Below, one piece after another: positions 1 through 7,352 of a stretch of 44,881 bases of DNA; position 1 is the first letter of the stretch, and the number at the start of each line of letters is the position of its first letter. The position numbers were made by a program, and so were the translations under genes. The notes below the pieces were generated by a model. The model was given only the letters and a program-made list of their open reading frames with translations, was not told the origin of the DNA and did not search any database. Source of the stretch: Anaerolineae bacterium (lineage in GTDB: Bacteria > Chloroflexota > Anaerolineae > J102). The stretch is taken from contig JALXCB010000136.1 in the NCBI GenBank assembly GCA_026991225.1, positions 1 to 44,881 on the forward strand, read 5' to 3'.

Positions 1-6
1 CCGTAG

Positions 7-134
7 CCCCATTCATGGGGCGTCGTTTTTAGCCCGCAGGTGAACCTGCGGGCGGCAGCGCGGCCAGAGAATCGCCTTTCATCGATGATCCAATGCAAAC
101 CAAAAGCCTTGGTTTCAATTTGCTTTCAGTTTAA
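7..134. repeat. Terminal inverted copy A (hairpin-containing repeat)
   Basis: This stretch is repeated in inverted orientation at 44155-44284 with only scattered differences. It contains a short hairpin around CCCCATTCATGGGG, then a GC-rich hairpin (CCCGCAGG / CCTGCGGG), then a conserved unique-looking segment with CCAAAAGCCTTGG. Short reading frames in it are similar in both copies only because the DNA is repeated; they are not supported as genes. The two copies bracket almost the whole window. Confidence 0.85.
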
Positions 135-262
135 GTCGCAAAGGGAAAAAGTATACAGGTGGCAGGTAGCAAGTGGCAAGTCAGCTTGTGCGGCCCTACT
201 TGCCACCTGCCGCCTGCGACTTGCAAACTTGTCTTAGCGGTCTTTGCGTCTTTGCGTGAGAT
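135..262. repeat. Nested heptad palindrome (R2 copy 1)
   Basis: About 130 bp of inverted, 7-bp-periodic DNA. The inner arms are built from GTGGCAG, GTAGCAA, GTGGCAA on the left (about 159-181) and the reverse-complement units ACTTGCC, ACCTGCC and so on at 198-231. Outer arms carry CGCAAAG and CTTTGCG units. The same architecture recurs at 40491-40643. No gene is seen in 1-316. The rest, 263-316, holds a small GCGGGC/GCCCGC hairpin at 281-294. Confidence 0.7.
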
Positions 263-316
263 TTTCGTCCGTATCGGCGCGGGCTCGCCCGCCGTCGGAC
301 TCCTTTCAAAATACTC

Positions 317-1900
317 TCAACCCGCCGGGTGAAGCGTGGCCTCGATCTCTTCCAACATGTCTTCCAGGGCCAGGATGCGTTCGTGCAGGGTAAAAATGGC
401 GTTTTTCAGGTCATAGGAGACATACTCGCCCGCATCCTCCAATGCATCCCGCGCCGCCTCCTTCTCGGCCAGACGCGATCGCAAGGCCCCCAGCTCCTGG
501 CAGGCCTCGACCGCGCGCCAGCGCAGCACGTCCGCCATCTCGTCCAATTCCCGTTCCAGCTTGTCGCGATTGCGCTCGTAGCGACGCAGCCGCCACGCGT
601 CCGGGCCCGTAACGTCCACGGCCAGCCCGTCGATCTGGCGGAGAATACGTTGCAAGCGGCCATCCAGCAGGCGATAGCGGTCGATGAGGGTGGCGGCGTC
701 GGCGTTGCGATAGCGGTAGAGGAGGCGCTCGGGCGGTTTGGGGGCGTCGGGGCAGGGGATTGAAACGACGCTGGCTGCGCTGGCGGGCGCGATATCGAAG
801 ATGACGCCATCTTTGGATCGGAGATAGAGGACGGGCGTGGCGAAGCCGCGGTCGTCGGGAAAGGCCAGGAAGCAGGCGTTGCGGGCCAGGGTGACGGCGA
901 AGTCGACATGCCCGGCCCATTGGCCCGTGCACAACCGCCGGTAGAAGGTCTCTGCGAACTGAATGGCCACGTCATCTCGAATGGGATATTGCATGGCCAC
1001 GACCGCGGGAATGCCCGCGCGCAGCAGGGCCGGAGCCACGCCCCAAAAGCCCTCGCCCTCGGGCCGCTGGCTCACTTCGCCCACCTCGCAGCCGTTGAGC
1101 ACCACCAGCTTCAGGCTGCGGTGATTGCCCAGGAGGCTTTGAAGCTCCACTTCGTTGATCCAATCCTCGTCCTCGCCGGGCGGCAGGTCCTCCCCGGCCG
1201 CGTTCAAACGCAACCGTCCGTGCATCACCCCATCTTCATCCTCATCGAACGCGCCATGCCCGATGAAATGCAGGATGGCGTAGGGCTCCTCGGCCAGGGC
1301 GTCGTCGAGGAACTGGCGGGTGACGCGGCCTTTGAGCACGCGATAGGGCATCTGGGCCGCAGCCAGAGCCTGGACGACGACCTGCTCCTCCTTCGCCGTG
1401 TCCAGCCCCCCCACTTGAGGGATCGCGATGAGGGTTTTGGGAAGACCTTGCACTTTCAGGCTTTCGATGCCGCCATAGTTCAGATTGAGCAACTGGCGGG
1501 TGAGCAGGGTGTTGACCTGGGTGGCCAGGAATACGTCCTGATGGTGCATGAATTCCCAAGGCAGGGTTGCCAGGTCCAGGGCGTTGTCGTGCACATTCAG
1601 CCGCAGGCGCAGGCTGGCGTTTTCCTCTCCCTGCACCCGCTGGGAGAACAGGGCGAAGAACAGGTCCTGCACCTGGCCGCGGAAGAGCGCTCGGAAGAGG
1701 AGGTCGCCGATCTCGCGGAAGAGGGCCTGGTCCGTGGTGAAGGGCTCCTCCCGCACCTGGGCGAGCTTCTCCTGAAATTCGGGCGCGGTCAGGGCATCAT
1801 AGTCCAATTTGGCCTCCGCCAGGCCGCTGTCGGGCGCCTGAGCGGTGACGCGGTAGCCGTCGGGCGTTTGGGTGATGCGGATGTCGAGGTCGATGATCAT
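317..1900 (-). CDS. CHAT-domain caspase-like protein with C-terminal coiled coil
   Basis: A 527-residue protein with a CHAT (caspase/separase-clan) peptidase domain. The predicted His-Cys dyad is visible: HFIGHG (His215) and LNGCEVG (Cys271). Residues 1-150 form a beta-rich N-terminal region containing LPWEFM (113-118), which often precedes CHAT domains. Residues about 415-525 are highly charged with heptad spacing and should form one or two long coiled-coil helices. CHAT proteins are effector proteases in several bacterial signalling and defence systems, so a conditional protease role is inferred; the substrate cannot be told. The start is an ATG without a clear Shine-Dalgarno, divergent from the membrane gene at 2018. 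No operon partner lies in the window. Confidence 0.85.
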   Translation of the reverse strand: MIIDLDIRITQTPDGYRVTAQAPDSGLAEAKLDYDALTAPEFQEKLAQVREEPFTTDQALFREIGDLLFRALFRGQVQDLFFALFSQRVQGEENASLRLRLNVHDNALDLATLPWEFMHHQDVFLATQVNTLLTRQLLNLNYGGIESLKVQGLPKTLIAIPQVGGLDTAKEEQVVVQALAAAQMPYRVLKGRVTRQFLDDALAEEPYAILHFIGHGAFDEDEDGVMHGRLRLNAAGEDLPPGEDEDWINEVELQSLLGNHRSLKLVVLNGCEVGEVSQRPEGEGFWGVAPALLRAGIPAVVAMQYPIRDDVAIQFAETFYRRLCTGQWAGHVDFAVTLARNACFLAFPDDRGFATPVLYLRSKDGVIFDIAPASAASVVSIPCPDAPKPPERLLYRYRNADAATLIDRYRLLDGRLQRILRQIDGLAVDVTGPDAWRLRRYERNRDKLERELDEMADVLRWRAVEACQELGALRSRLAEKEAARDALEDAGEYVSYDLKNAIFTLHERILALEDMLEEIEATLHPAG

Positions 1901-1981
1901 GGTGAGATGAATGAGAAGGGCAATGGCTTTGGGGTTTTTGGATGAAATTCATCCTGGCGAACTCGTGCAAATGACGCCAAT

Positions 1982-2010
1982 TTGATTTTCGAAGCGGGTG
2001 GGGCTAGAAT
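1982..2010 (+). promoter_or_regulatory. Leaderless-type sigma70 promoter of the membrane gene
   Basis: TTGATT (1982-1987), a 17-bp spacer and TAGAAT (2005-2010). Transcription would start near 2017, at the A of the ATG at 2018, so the mRNA should have essentially no 5' leader. The upstream ATG at 2009 overlaps the -10 box and would not be in the transcript. Confidence 0.6.
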
Positions 2011-2017
2011 GGCCGGG

Positions 2018-2824
2018 ATGAACGCATATCGCAACCATCTCAGCGTCACGACCTGGATCGTGCTGGCGTCTCTGGCCATGGGCTTGCTGATCAAGTTGCC
2101 GGAACGGGTGTACACCCTGCAGGCGTTTGGCTCGCCCGTCGATCTGCGCGTGTCGGGGGCGTTGCTGGCGGGCCTGACCGCGTTGGCCGCGACCTGGGCG
2201 GGCCTGGAGGCTGTGCTGCGCACGCATCCCCGGAAGGATCTGCTTCGCCACACGTATCGTTTCTGGGGTCTGCCGTCGGCCATCACCCTGGCGGGTGCGG
2301 CTTTGCTGCCGACTATCCACAATCCCAGCGTGTGGGTGCTGACGCTGGCCGCGGTGGGCGCGGGCCTGGCCGCCAGTATGGCGGGCGAATATCACACCAT
2401 CGATAGCGAAGACGCTTCTTACGCCAGGGCGCGATGGCTGCTGAATGTGCTGGCCTATCTCATGGCGGCGCTGGCGTTCATTTTCATCTACCTCTCCCGC
2501 AGCCGGTCGCTGGTCTCGGCCACCCTCATCGCCCTGACCGCGGGCATGTTGGCGGTGGACCTGCTGCGGGGCAACGGGGCTCGCACGGGCGAGGTCTTTC
2601 TCATCAGCGGGCTGATCGCGCTCATCCTGGCGCAGTTCACGGTCATGCTCAACTACTGGCCTTCTCCTTCCATCCGGGTGGCGCTGGCATTGCTGGTGGG
2701 ATTTTATCTGATGGTGGGGCTGGCGCAGGCGCATTTGCGGGGGACGTTGACCCGAAAACGGGCCTTCGAGTATGCGCTGATGTCGGGTGTGGCCGTTCTA
2801 GTCATCTTTCTGTTTCCAAAATGA
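2018..2824 (+). CDS. Polytopic membrane protein of unknown function
   Basis: A 268-residue, very hydrophobic protein with about eight or nine predicted transmembrane segments and short loops. There is no signal peptide beyond the first helix and no recognised catalytic motif. It resembles small membrane proteins of the DUF5656 type common in Chloroflexota, but that is from memory of the family's look. In-frame TTG (1982) and ATG (2009) codons lie upstream. The ATG at 2018 is chosen because a good promoter places the transcript start at that codon. It is divergent from the CHAT gene and is followed by a terminator-ended structured region. No function is assigned. Confidence 0.7.
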   Translation: MNAYRNHLSVTTWIVLASLAMGLLIKLPERVYTLQAFGSPVDLRVSGALLAGLTALAATWAGLEAVLRTHPRKDLLRHTYRFWGLPSAITLAGAALLPTIHNPSVWVLTLAAVGAGLAASMAGEYHTIDSEDASYARARWLLNVLAYLMAALAFIFIYLSRSRSLVSATLIALTAGMLAVDLLRGNGARTGEVFLISGLIALILAQFTVMLNYWPSPSIRVALALLVGFYLMVGLAQAHLRGTLTRKRAFEYALMSGVAVLVIFLFPK

Positions 2825-2930
2825 GATGAAGTTCAGAAAAAATGATGAAATTTCCAAAATTTCCTTATTTTGCCCGTAACCTTTTTGCAACTTCCTCGTC
2901 ATGAGGATGTAGCCAGGATAAGTGAAGGTG

Positions 2931-3107
2931 GAGACAGGAAGGGGGAACCTGTCTCTGCCGGATATTCTGGCCACATGCCGCAAGCATCCCTTGCGGCCGA
3001 CATGAGCACCACATGAGATTTGTCGGGGGACGGATCTCAAGCAATGCGCTTGTGTGCTCAGTCGCTTCTCTCGCAGGGACGCCGATTCGTTGGCGTCCCT
3101 GCTTTTT
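2931..3107 (+). ncRNA. Structured RNA candidate or long structured 3' UTR
   Basis: A run of stems with no open reading frame. Stem 1 is GAGACAGG (2931-2938) with CCTGTCTC (2948-2955). Stem 2 is GCCGCAAG (2977-2984) with CTTGCGGC (2990-2997). Stem 3 is GAGCAC (3004-3009) with GTGCTC (3054-3059), enclosing a GAGAT/ATCTC hairpin (3015-3038). It ends in a perfect intrinsic terminator. The next gene is on the opposite strand, so this is not a riboswitch for it. It could be a free sRNA or the 3' end of the membrane-gene mRNA. It matches no RNA family I recognise (not 6S, tmRNA, SRP or RNase P by their signature motifs). Confidence 0.45.
3073..3107 (+). terminator. Intrinsic terminator
   Basis: A perfect 11-bp stem, GCAGGGACGCC (3073-3083) with GGCGTCCCTGC (3092-3102), with an 8-nt loop and TTTTT directly after, continuing as ATTTT. 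Confidence 0.9.
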
Positions 3108-3125
3108 ATTTTACACGCAACCCGC

Positions 3126-3225
3126 AACCTGACAGGTTCCCGCCCGGACCTGCTGCCAGAAGGGGACCGCCCGCGGTCGAAGCCGCGTTCGACGCCACAA
3201 ACGTTCGCATGGAACCTGTCAGGTT
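3126..3225. repeat. RAYT-associated 100-bp palindromic repeat, copy 1
   Basis: Begins AACCTGACAGGTTCC and ends in its exact reverse complement, GGAACCTGTCAGGTT. The interior carries CCGGACCTGCTGCCAGAAGG. It is in direct orientation with copy 2 at 3838-3936. The last bases overlap the transposase stop codon (TTA at 3224-3226 on the plus strand). Confidence 0.9.
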
Positions 3226-3820
3226 AGGGCTCGAGAGTGTATCTCGCTATCGTAGTGAAGTCAATCGGCGTCACATGCCCGGTAATGAACGAATCGAGAT
3301 CGGAAAACCAGGCCAAGGCGGTTTCCCGTTTGAGACGCGTGGGTTTTTCCGTGAGAAAGAGATGGTAAGAGGTAAAAGGCCATTCACGAAAATCGTCGAC
3401 AAGACCATGATGCTGCGCATTTCGATGGATGTATACCACTAACGTTTTGAAATATCCGATCGAATCGACTTCCTTTCGTCCAAAGGGGCGTTTGAATAAT
3501 GGGCCTAAACGGCGATATTTCAAATTGTAATGTCGTGCGTACGCGTTCAGGAGATTGGAAAAGTGCCTGCTTGGTTGTCGAGGCAGGATGGCGTCCGCAG
3601 GAAGCGCCTGTTCGTGAGGGGCTTTTGTATGAATCAGAAAGTGCCCGTGGTTTGGGAGAAGACAGAAAGCGAACGTATCGGCAATGGGCTCAATATGTTT
3701 GGCATAAAGCCGCAAAAAGTGGTGATAATCACGCTCTTGCCGAAAAAGTGAGAAAGGCTCGATGGCGTGAATGAAAATATGATAGAAGTGGTCGAGTAAA
3801 AGCGCTTTGGGGGAGGACAT
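3224..3820 (-). mobile_element. REP-associated tyrosine transposase (RAYT, Y1/HUH family)
   Basis: A 198-residue IS200-like Y1 transposase. It carries the metal-binding HUH motif in CLLPNHGHFLI (His58, His60). Downstream, NAYARHYN (about 92-99) supplies candidate catalytic tyrosines, and RRLGPLFKRPFGRK (103-116) resembles the family's conserved G-LF-RF block. Length and motif order fit the RAYT subfamily, which acts on REP palindromes as single-strand nicking and joining enzymes. It appears full length and intact. Near-identical 100-bp palindromes with AACCTGACAGGTT ends lie on both sides in direct orientation and are the likely substrate; its own stop codon is formed at the edge of one. The start is the ATG at 3820, shortly inside copy 2. 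Confidence 0.88.
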
Positions 3821-3837
3821 AGGCTACTCCTTCGCTC

Positions 3838-3936
3838 AACCTGACAGGTTCCCACCCGGACCTGCCGCCAGAAGGTGCCGTCCGCAGCCGAAACCGCGTT
3901 CAACGCCACAAACATGCGCGGGGAACCTGTCAGGTT
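3838..3936. repeat. RAYT-associated 99-bp palindromic repeat, copy 2
   Basis: Same ends as copy 1 (AACCTGACAGGTTCC ... GGAACCTGTCAGGTT) and a closely related interior. Its right edge forms the stop codon of the proline dehydrogenase gene (TTA at 3935-3937), exactly as copy 1 does for the transposase. Confidence 0.9.
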
Positions 3937-4864
3937 ACCTCCCCGCGGCCGCCCGCAGGAAGAAGAGGAGATTGGCCGGCCGTTCGGCCAGACGGCGCAT
4001 GAAGTAGGGATACCAGGATTCGCCGTAAGGGACGTACACGCGCATCCTGTGGCCTTCGGCCACCAACCGCCGCAGTTCATCGCGGCGGATGCCATATAGG
4101 AACTGGATCTCCCAACTATCAGGGGCCACGCCCTGATCGGCGGCGTAGGCGATGACCTGATTGTAAACGACATCGTCATGGGAGCCCAACGCCAGCCGCG
4201 CCCCCTTCTCCCGGGCCTCGGGCGTCAGCATCATTTTGGAAAGATCGATGATTTCCTCCTGGATTTTCGCCCGATCCTGCCAGGCAATCTCGGGCGGCTC
4301 ATCATAAGCGCCCTTCACCAGCCGGATATCGGCAATGCCCTCATCGATCAGCGCCTGCAGGTCCCCGCGCGTCCGGTGGAGATAAGCCTGCAAGACCGTG
4401 CCCACGTTGTCGAACTCCTGACGCAATTCCCGATAAATGCGTAAGGTCGTATCCACCAGCGCGGATTCCTCCATATCGATGCGAACAAACCGCTGCTTCT
4501 CGCGGGCGACAGCCACGATCTCCCGGACATTGTCGTAACAGAAGGTTTCATCGATGTGCACGCCCATAGCGGAGAGCTTGAGGGAGACGCCGCTCTTCAG
4601 TCCTCGGGCGCCGATAGTCTCCAGAACAGTTTTGTATTCCTCCACGCTGGCCCGAGCCAATCCCTTATCGGTCACATGCTCCCCAAGATAATCCAACGTC
4701 ACCAAAACCCCGCCGTCATTCATCTTCTGTATCACTTGCAAAGCGTCCTCCCGACTCTCCCCTGCCACAAACCGTCTCGCTACCCGCCGAGCGGGCGGAA
4801 AATCGACGGTCATTCGTTGCATCGTGCCGCTGTGCGAGAGGGCAATCAGAATCTGCCGTAACAT
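3935..4864 (-). CDS. Proline dehydrogenase
   Basis: A 309-residue FAD-dependent proline dehydrogenase that oxidises proline to pyrroline-5-carboxylate, the first step of proline catabolism. The TIM-barrel signatures are present: RLVKGAY in the middle and YGESWYPYFMRRLAERP near the C-terminus. The length suits the stand-alone short (monofunctional) form rather than bifunctional PutA. No pyrroline-5-carboxylate dehydrogenase gene is adjacent. The ATG at 4864 has GGAG about nine bases upstream. The stop codon is contributed by the end of a RAYT-type palindromic repeat, which may also serve as its 3' hairpin. Confidence 0.92.
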   Translation of the reverse strand: MLRQILIALSHSGTMQRMTVDFPPARRVARRFVAGESREDALQVIQKMNDGGVLVTLDYLGEHVTDKGLARASVEEYKTVLETIGARGLKSGVSLKLSAMGVHIDETFCYDNVREIVAVAREKQRFVRIDMEESALVDTTLRIYRELRQEFDNVGTVLQAYLHRTRGDLQALIDEGIADIRLVKGAYDEPPEIAWQDRAKIQEEIIDLSKMMLTPEAREKGARLALGSHDDVVYNQVIAYAADQGVAPDSWEIQFLYGIRRDELRRLVAEGHRMRVYVPYGESWYPYFMRRLAERPANLLFFLRAAAGR

Positions 4865-5200
4865 GATCGCTTCTCCAGTTATGAGTGCAGTGCATGGAAA
4901 GCCAATCCGATCGTGGGAGATCGCACTGGCTCTGAACGCGACGAACGTGAAACGCCCACGATCATGCCGATTCCATTGGCGTCAATGCAGCGTATGACGT
5001 TCGGGATACATCGTCGTATCGCAAAAAGTGGGACAATAACCGCTCAAAACAAGTATATCAAATGGGAAAGGAGAGCGCCAAGGACTCTCTGAGCGAAAGG
5101 ATGAGAACGACGATGGCGGAACCAATCCGGGCGAACCATAAAATTTAATGGCAAATGTCCAATTTCAACGCGGATTCCATGGATTTGGGTAAAAATTCCC
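4865..5200. other. Intergenic region upstream of mraZ, no gene
   Basis: The region is AT-richer than its surroundings. The one clear structure is a 9-bp inverted repeat, GATCGTGGG (4909-4917) with CCCACGATC (4955-4963), around a 37-nt spacer. No coding sequence is supported. Confidence 0.6.
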
Positions 5201-5229
5201 TTGCGCGATCGATTCGGTTGAGCTATAAT
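5201..5229 (+). promoter_or_regulatory. Sigma70 promoter of the dcw cluster
   Basis: TTGCGC (5201-5206), a 17-bp spacer and a perfect TATAAT (5224-5229). The predicted start is near 5236, giving a leader of about 50 nt to mraZ. The MraZ-box-like repeats begin directly after the -10 box. Confidence 0.8.
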
Positions 5230-5254
5230 GTGGGAACAAGTAGCAGAAAGTGGA
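5230..5254 (+). promoter_or_regulatory. MraZ-box-like operator
   Basis: Three 5-bp units at exact 10-bp spacing: GTGGG (5230), GTAGC (5240) and GTGGA (5250). Known MraZ operators are TGGGN-type repeats with 5-bp gaps. A fourth GTGGC at 5271 is one base out of phase. The position over the transcription start fits autorepression by MraZ. The second unit deviates from consensus. Confidence 0.65.
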
Positions 5255-5286
5255 AGTTTTAGATCAATAAGTGGCAGAAATTACCG

Positions 5287-5745
5287 ATGGCATCCCAATC
5301 ATCTCCCGAATCGAGCGCGCCGGTGCGCAGTTTCTTCGGCCAATACCAGCGCGGCCTCGACAAGAAGGGGCGAGTCATTCTCCCCGCTCGATTTCGTGAG
5401 TTGTTGGGCGATGATCGCATTTTCATTACCAAGGGCATTGAGAAGCATTTGTTATTGATGCCGGTCGAGGAATATGAACACCGACGCCGAGAGATGGATC
5501 GATTGAGTGAGACGTCATCCCAGGCCCGACGCTTCAAACGACGCTTCTTCGCCAATACCGAAGAAGTGAGGCCCGATGGGATGGGACGCATCAACATCCC
5601 TGCATTTCTGCGAGAGTATGCCGGACTCAAGAACGACATCGTTTTCGCCGGCGTAGACTCTTACATCGAAATATGGGATGCAGAACGTTGGAAGCAGCAC
5701 GAAGCGGAATTGGATGCGCAGGAAGATTGGGACGAGTTAATGTAG
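5287..5745 (+). CDS. mraZ: Transcriptional regulator MraZ
   Basis: A 152-residue MraZ with two AbrB-like half domains: FFGQYQRGLDKKGRVILPAR near the start and VRPDGMGRINIPAFLREYAG in the second half. MraZ binds repeats in the dcw promoter and represses the cluster; such repeats lie 30-55 bp upstream. The first 12 residues are a serine-rich extension absent from many homologues. No strong Shine-Dalgarno precedes the ATG. It is the first gene of the division and cell-wall cluster. Confidence 0.95.
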   Translation: MASQSSPESSAPVRSFFGQYQRGLDKKGRVILPARFRELLGDDRIFITKGIEKHLLLMPVEEYEHRRREMDRLSETSSQARRFKRRFFANTEEVRPDGMGRINIPAFLREYAGLKNDIVFAGVDSYIEIWDAERWKQHEAELDAQEDWDELM

Positions 5746-5895
5746 GCAGTATGTTGTCCTCATTTTAGCGCGAGGTTTCAAAGAATCTAGCCATCAAGTC
5801 AAATTACAGAAGAAGCTTTGCCAGCGCCCGACCATCGATGATGAAAAAGTCACCCACCCTCCCCCCAGACTTCATCATCGTTCGACCTGAAAGCC

Positions 5896-6822
5896 GTGCC
5901 TCAAACCACCCACCTCCCCGTCCTAATCGATGAAACGCTGGCGATCCTGGAACCCCGATCCGGGGGACGTTACATCGACGCCACCCTGGGCGGCGGCGGG
6001 CACGCCGAGGCTATCCTCGAAGCTTCCAGCCCGGATGGACAATTGCTGGGCCTGGATGCCGATCCTCGGGCCATCGCCCGGGTGAAGCAGCGACTGGCCC
6101 GGTTCGGGCCTCGATCCATCCTCGTCCACGCCAACTTCCGCCATCTGGCAGTGACAGCCCGGGCGCATGGATTCGATGAGGTGGACGGCATCCTCTTCGA
6201 CCTGGGCGTCTCCTCCTACCATTTCGACGAGGCCGACCAGGGCTTCAGCTTCCGCAAAGAAGGCCCGCTGGATATGCGCCTCGACCCCACATCCGGCCCC
6301 AGCGCCGCCGACATCGTCAACACGCTTGACGAGAAAGAACTGGCCGACATGCTCTATCGCTATGGCGAGGAGCGGCGCTCGCGGCGCATCGCCCGGGCCA
6401 TCGTCGCCCACCGCCCCATCATCACCACAACCCAACTGGCGGATATCGTCGTCAGGGCCGTGGGACGCAGGCCGGGCGCACGCATTCATCCTGCCACCCG
6501 TACCTTCCAGGCTCTTCGCATCCACGTCAATGATGAACTCGGCGCATTGGAAGCGGCCCTCCCCCAGGCCGTCTCCCTGCTGAAATCTGGCGGCGTGCTC
6601 ATCATCATCACCTTCCACAGTCTGGAAGACCGCATCGTCAAACATTTTCTGCGCCAGGAAAGCCGCGACTGCATTTGTCCCCCCACCGCCCCCATCTGCA
6701 CCTGCGGCCACAAGGCGCAGCTTGAATTGATCCACCGCAAAGGGATCACCCCGTCCCCCGACGAAATCGCCCGCAACCCTCGCAGCCGAAGCGCCCGACT
6801 GCGAGCCGCGCGGAAACTCTGA
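5896..6822 (+). CDS. rsmH: 16S rRNA (cytosine-N4)-methyltransferase RsmH
   Basis: A 308-residue SAM-dependent methyltransferase (MraW) that methylates C1402 of 16S rRNA. Seen: [13 protein letters not shown] at the N-terminus, the SAM-binding glycine loop [30 protein letters not shown], and the C-terminal [12 protein letters not shown] and [11 protein letters not shown] blocks. All are characteristic and the gene is full length. The start is GTG at 5896. The 150 bp between mraZ and this gene hold no further gene. Confidence 0.96.
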   Translation: MPQTTHLPVLIDETLAILEPRSGGRYIDATLGGGGHAEAILEASSPDGQLLGLDADPRAIARVKQRLARFGPRSILVHANFRHLAVTARAHGFDEVDGILFDLGVSSYHFDEADQGFSFRKEGPLDMRLDPTSGPSAADIVNTLDEKELADMLYRYGEERRSRRIARAIVAHRPIITTTQLADIVVRAVGRRPGARIHPATRTFQALRIHVNDELGALEAALPQAVSLLKSGGVLIIITFHSLEDRIVKHFLRQESRDCICPPTAPICTCGHKAQLELIHRKGITPSPDEIARNPRSRSARLRAARKL

Positions 6823-6959
6823 CGCAAACGAATCCCTGCCCGAAAGCAGGGCTAGTGTGTTCATGGGGATGGGCCCTAACTCAGGAGATTCACCTGTTGC
6901 GCATGAACTGACCCCAAATTCAAAAACGACACTGGTTTCATATCCAAGAGAGGAGCAAG

Positions 6960-7349
6960 ATGGTCTTTCAGCAAAACGCCATCTCATCAAAGACAACCGC
7001 AGCCGCCGCACCCCAGGCCCGCATCCAATTCCATCGCGCCATCCTGGCCGTTTTGCTGATCGCGGGGATCACGGCGCTATTGAGCCTTTATGTCTATCAG
7101 GCTTCTGTGAATTACACGGTGCGAATGCGCATTGAGGAGAAAAAATTGGAATACGCCCGTGAACAGCGCTTGCTGGCGCCCAAATTGCAATTGCTTGGGG
7201 AATCGCAAAGCATCGCAACCATGGTTGAGCGCGCCCGGGCGGCTGGCTATGGCCCGCCCAAGCCCTCCCAAATCCGCTATGTTCGGGAGGACACAGGCGT
7301 TGTATTGACCCAGACGGACGCGCCTGCCGCCATTGCCGCCAACCGCTAA
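6960..7349 (+). CDS. ftsL: Cell division protein FtsL-like
   Basis: A 129-residue bitopic protein: a short cytoplasmic N-terminus, one transmembrane helix (about residues 25-48, AILAVLLIAGITALLSLYVY), then a periplasmic segment with charged heptads expected to form a coiled coil. Sequence identity in this family is low, so the call rests on topology, size and position between rsmH and ftsI. FtsL joins FtsB and FtsQ to activate the septal synthase FtsWI. The ATG at 6960 has a strong GAGAGGAG upstream. Confidence 0.8.
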   Translation: MVFQQNAISSKTTAAAAPQARIQFHRAILAVLLIAGITALLSLYVYQASVNYTVRMRIEEKKLEYAREQRLLAPKLQLLGESQSIATMVERARAAGYGPPKPSQIRYVREDTGVVLTQTDAPAAIAANR

Positions 7350-7352
7350 CCC

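Noticed and set aside
40-237. Small open frame repeated in similar form at 44151-44387
   Set aside because: Both frames run through the two inverted copies of one repeat; similarity reflects repeated DNA, not protein selection.
2931-3107. Riboswitch for a downstream gene
   Set aside because: The next gene is on the other strand and the element ends in a terminator, so a riboswitch for it is excluded; it is kept only as an unassigned structured RNA.
5923-7011. Long antisense frames across the dcw cluster (for example 362 and 487 residues)
   Set aside because: They are opposite to clear, conserved genes, have shadow-type composition and no recognisable motifs or ribosome-binding sites.
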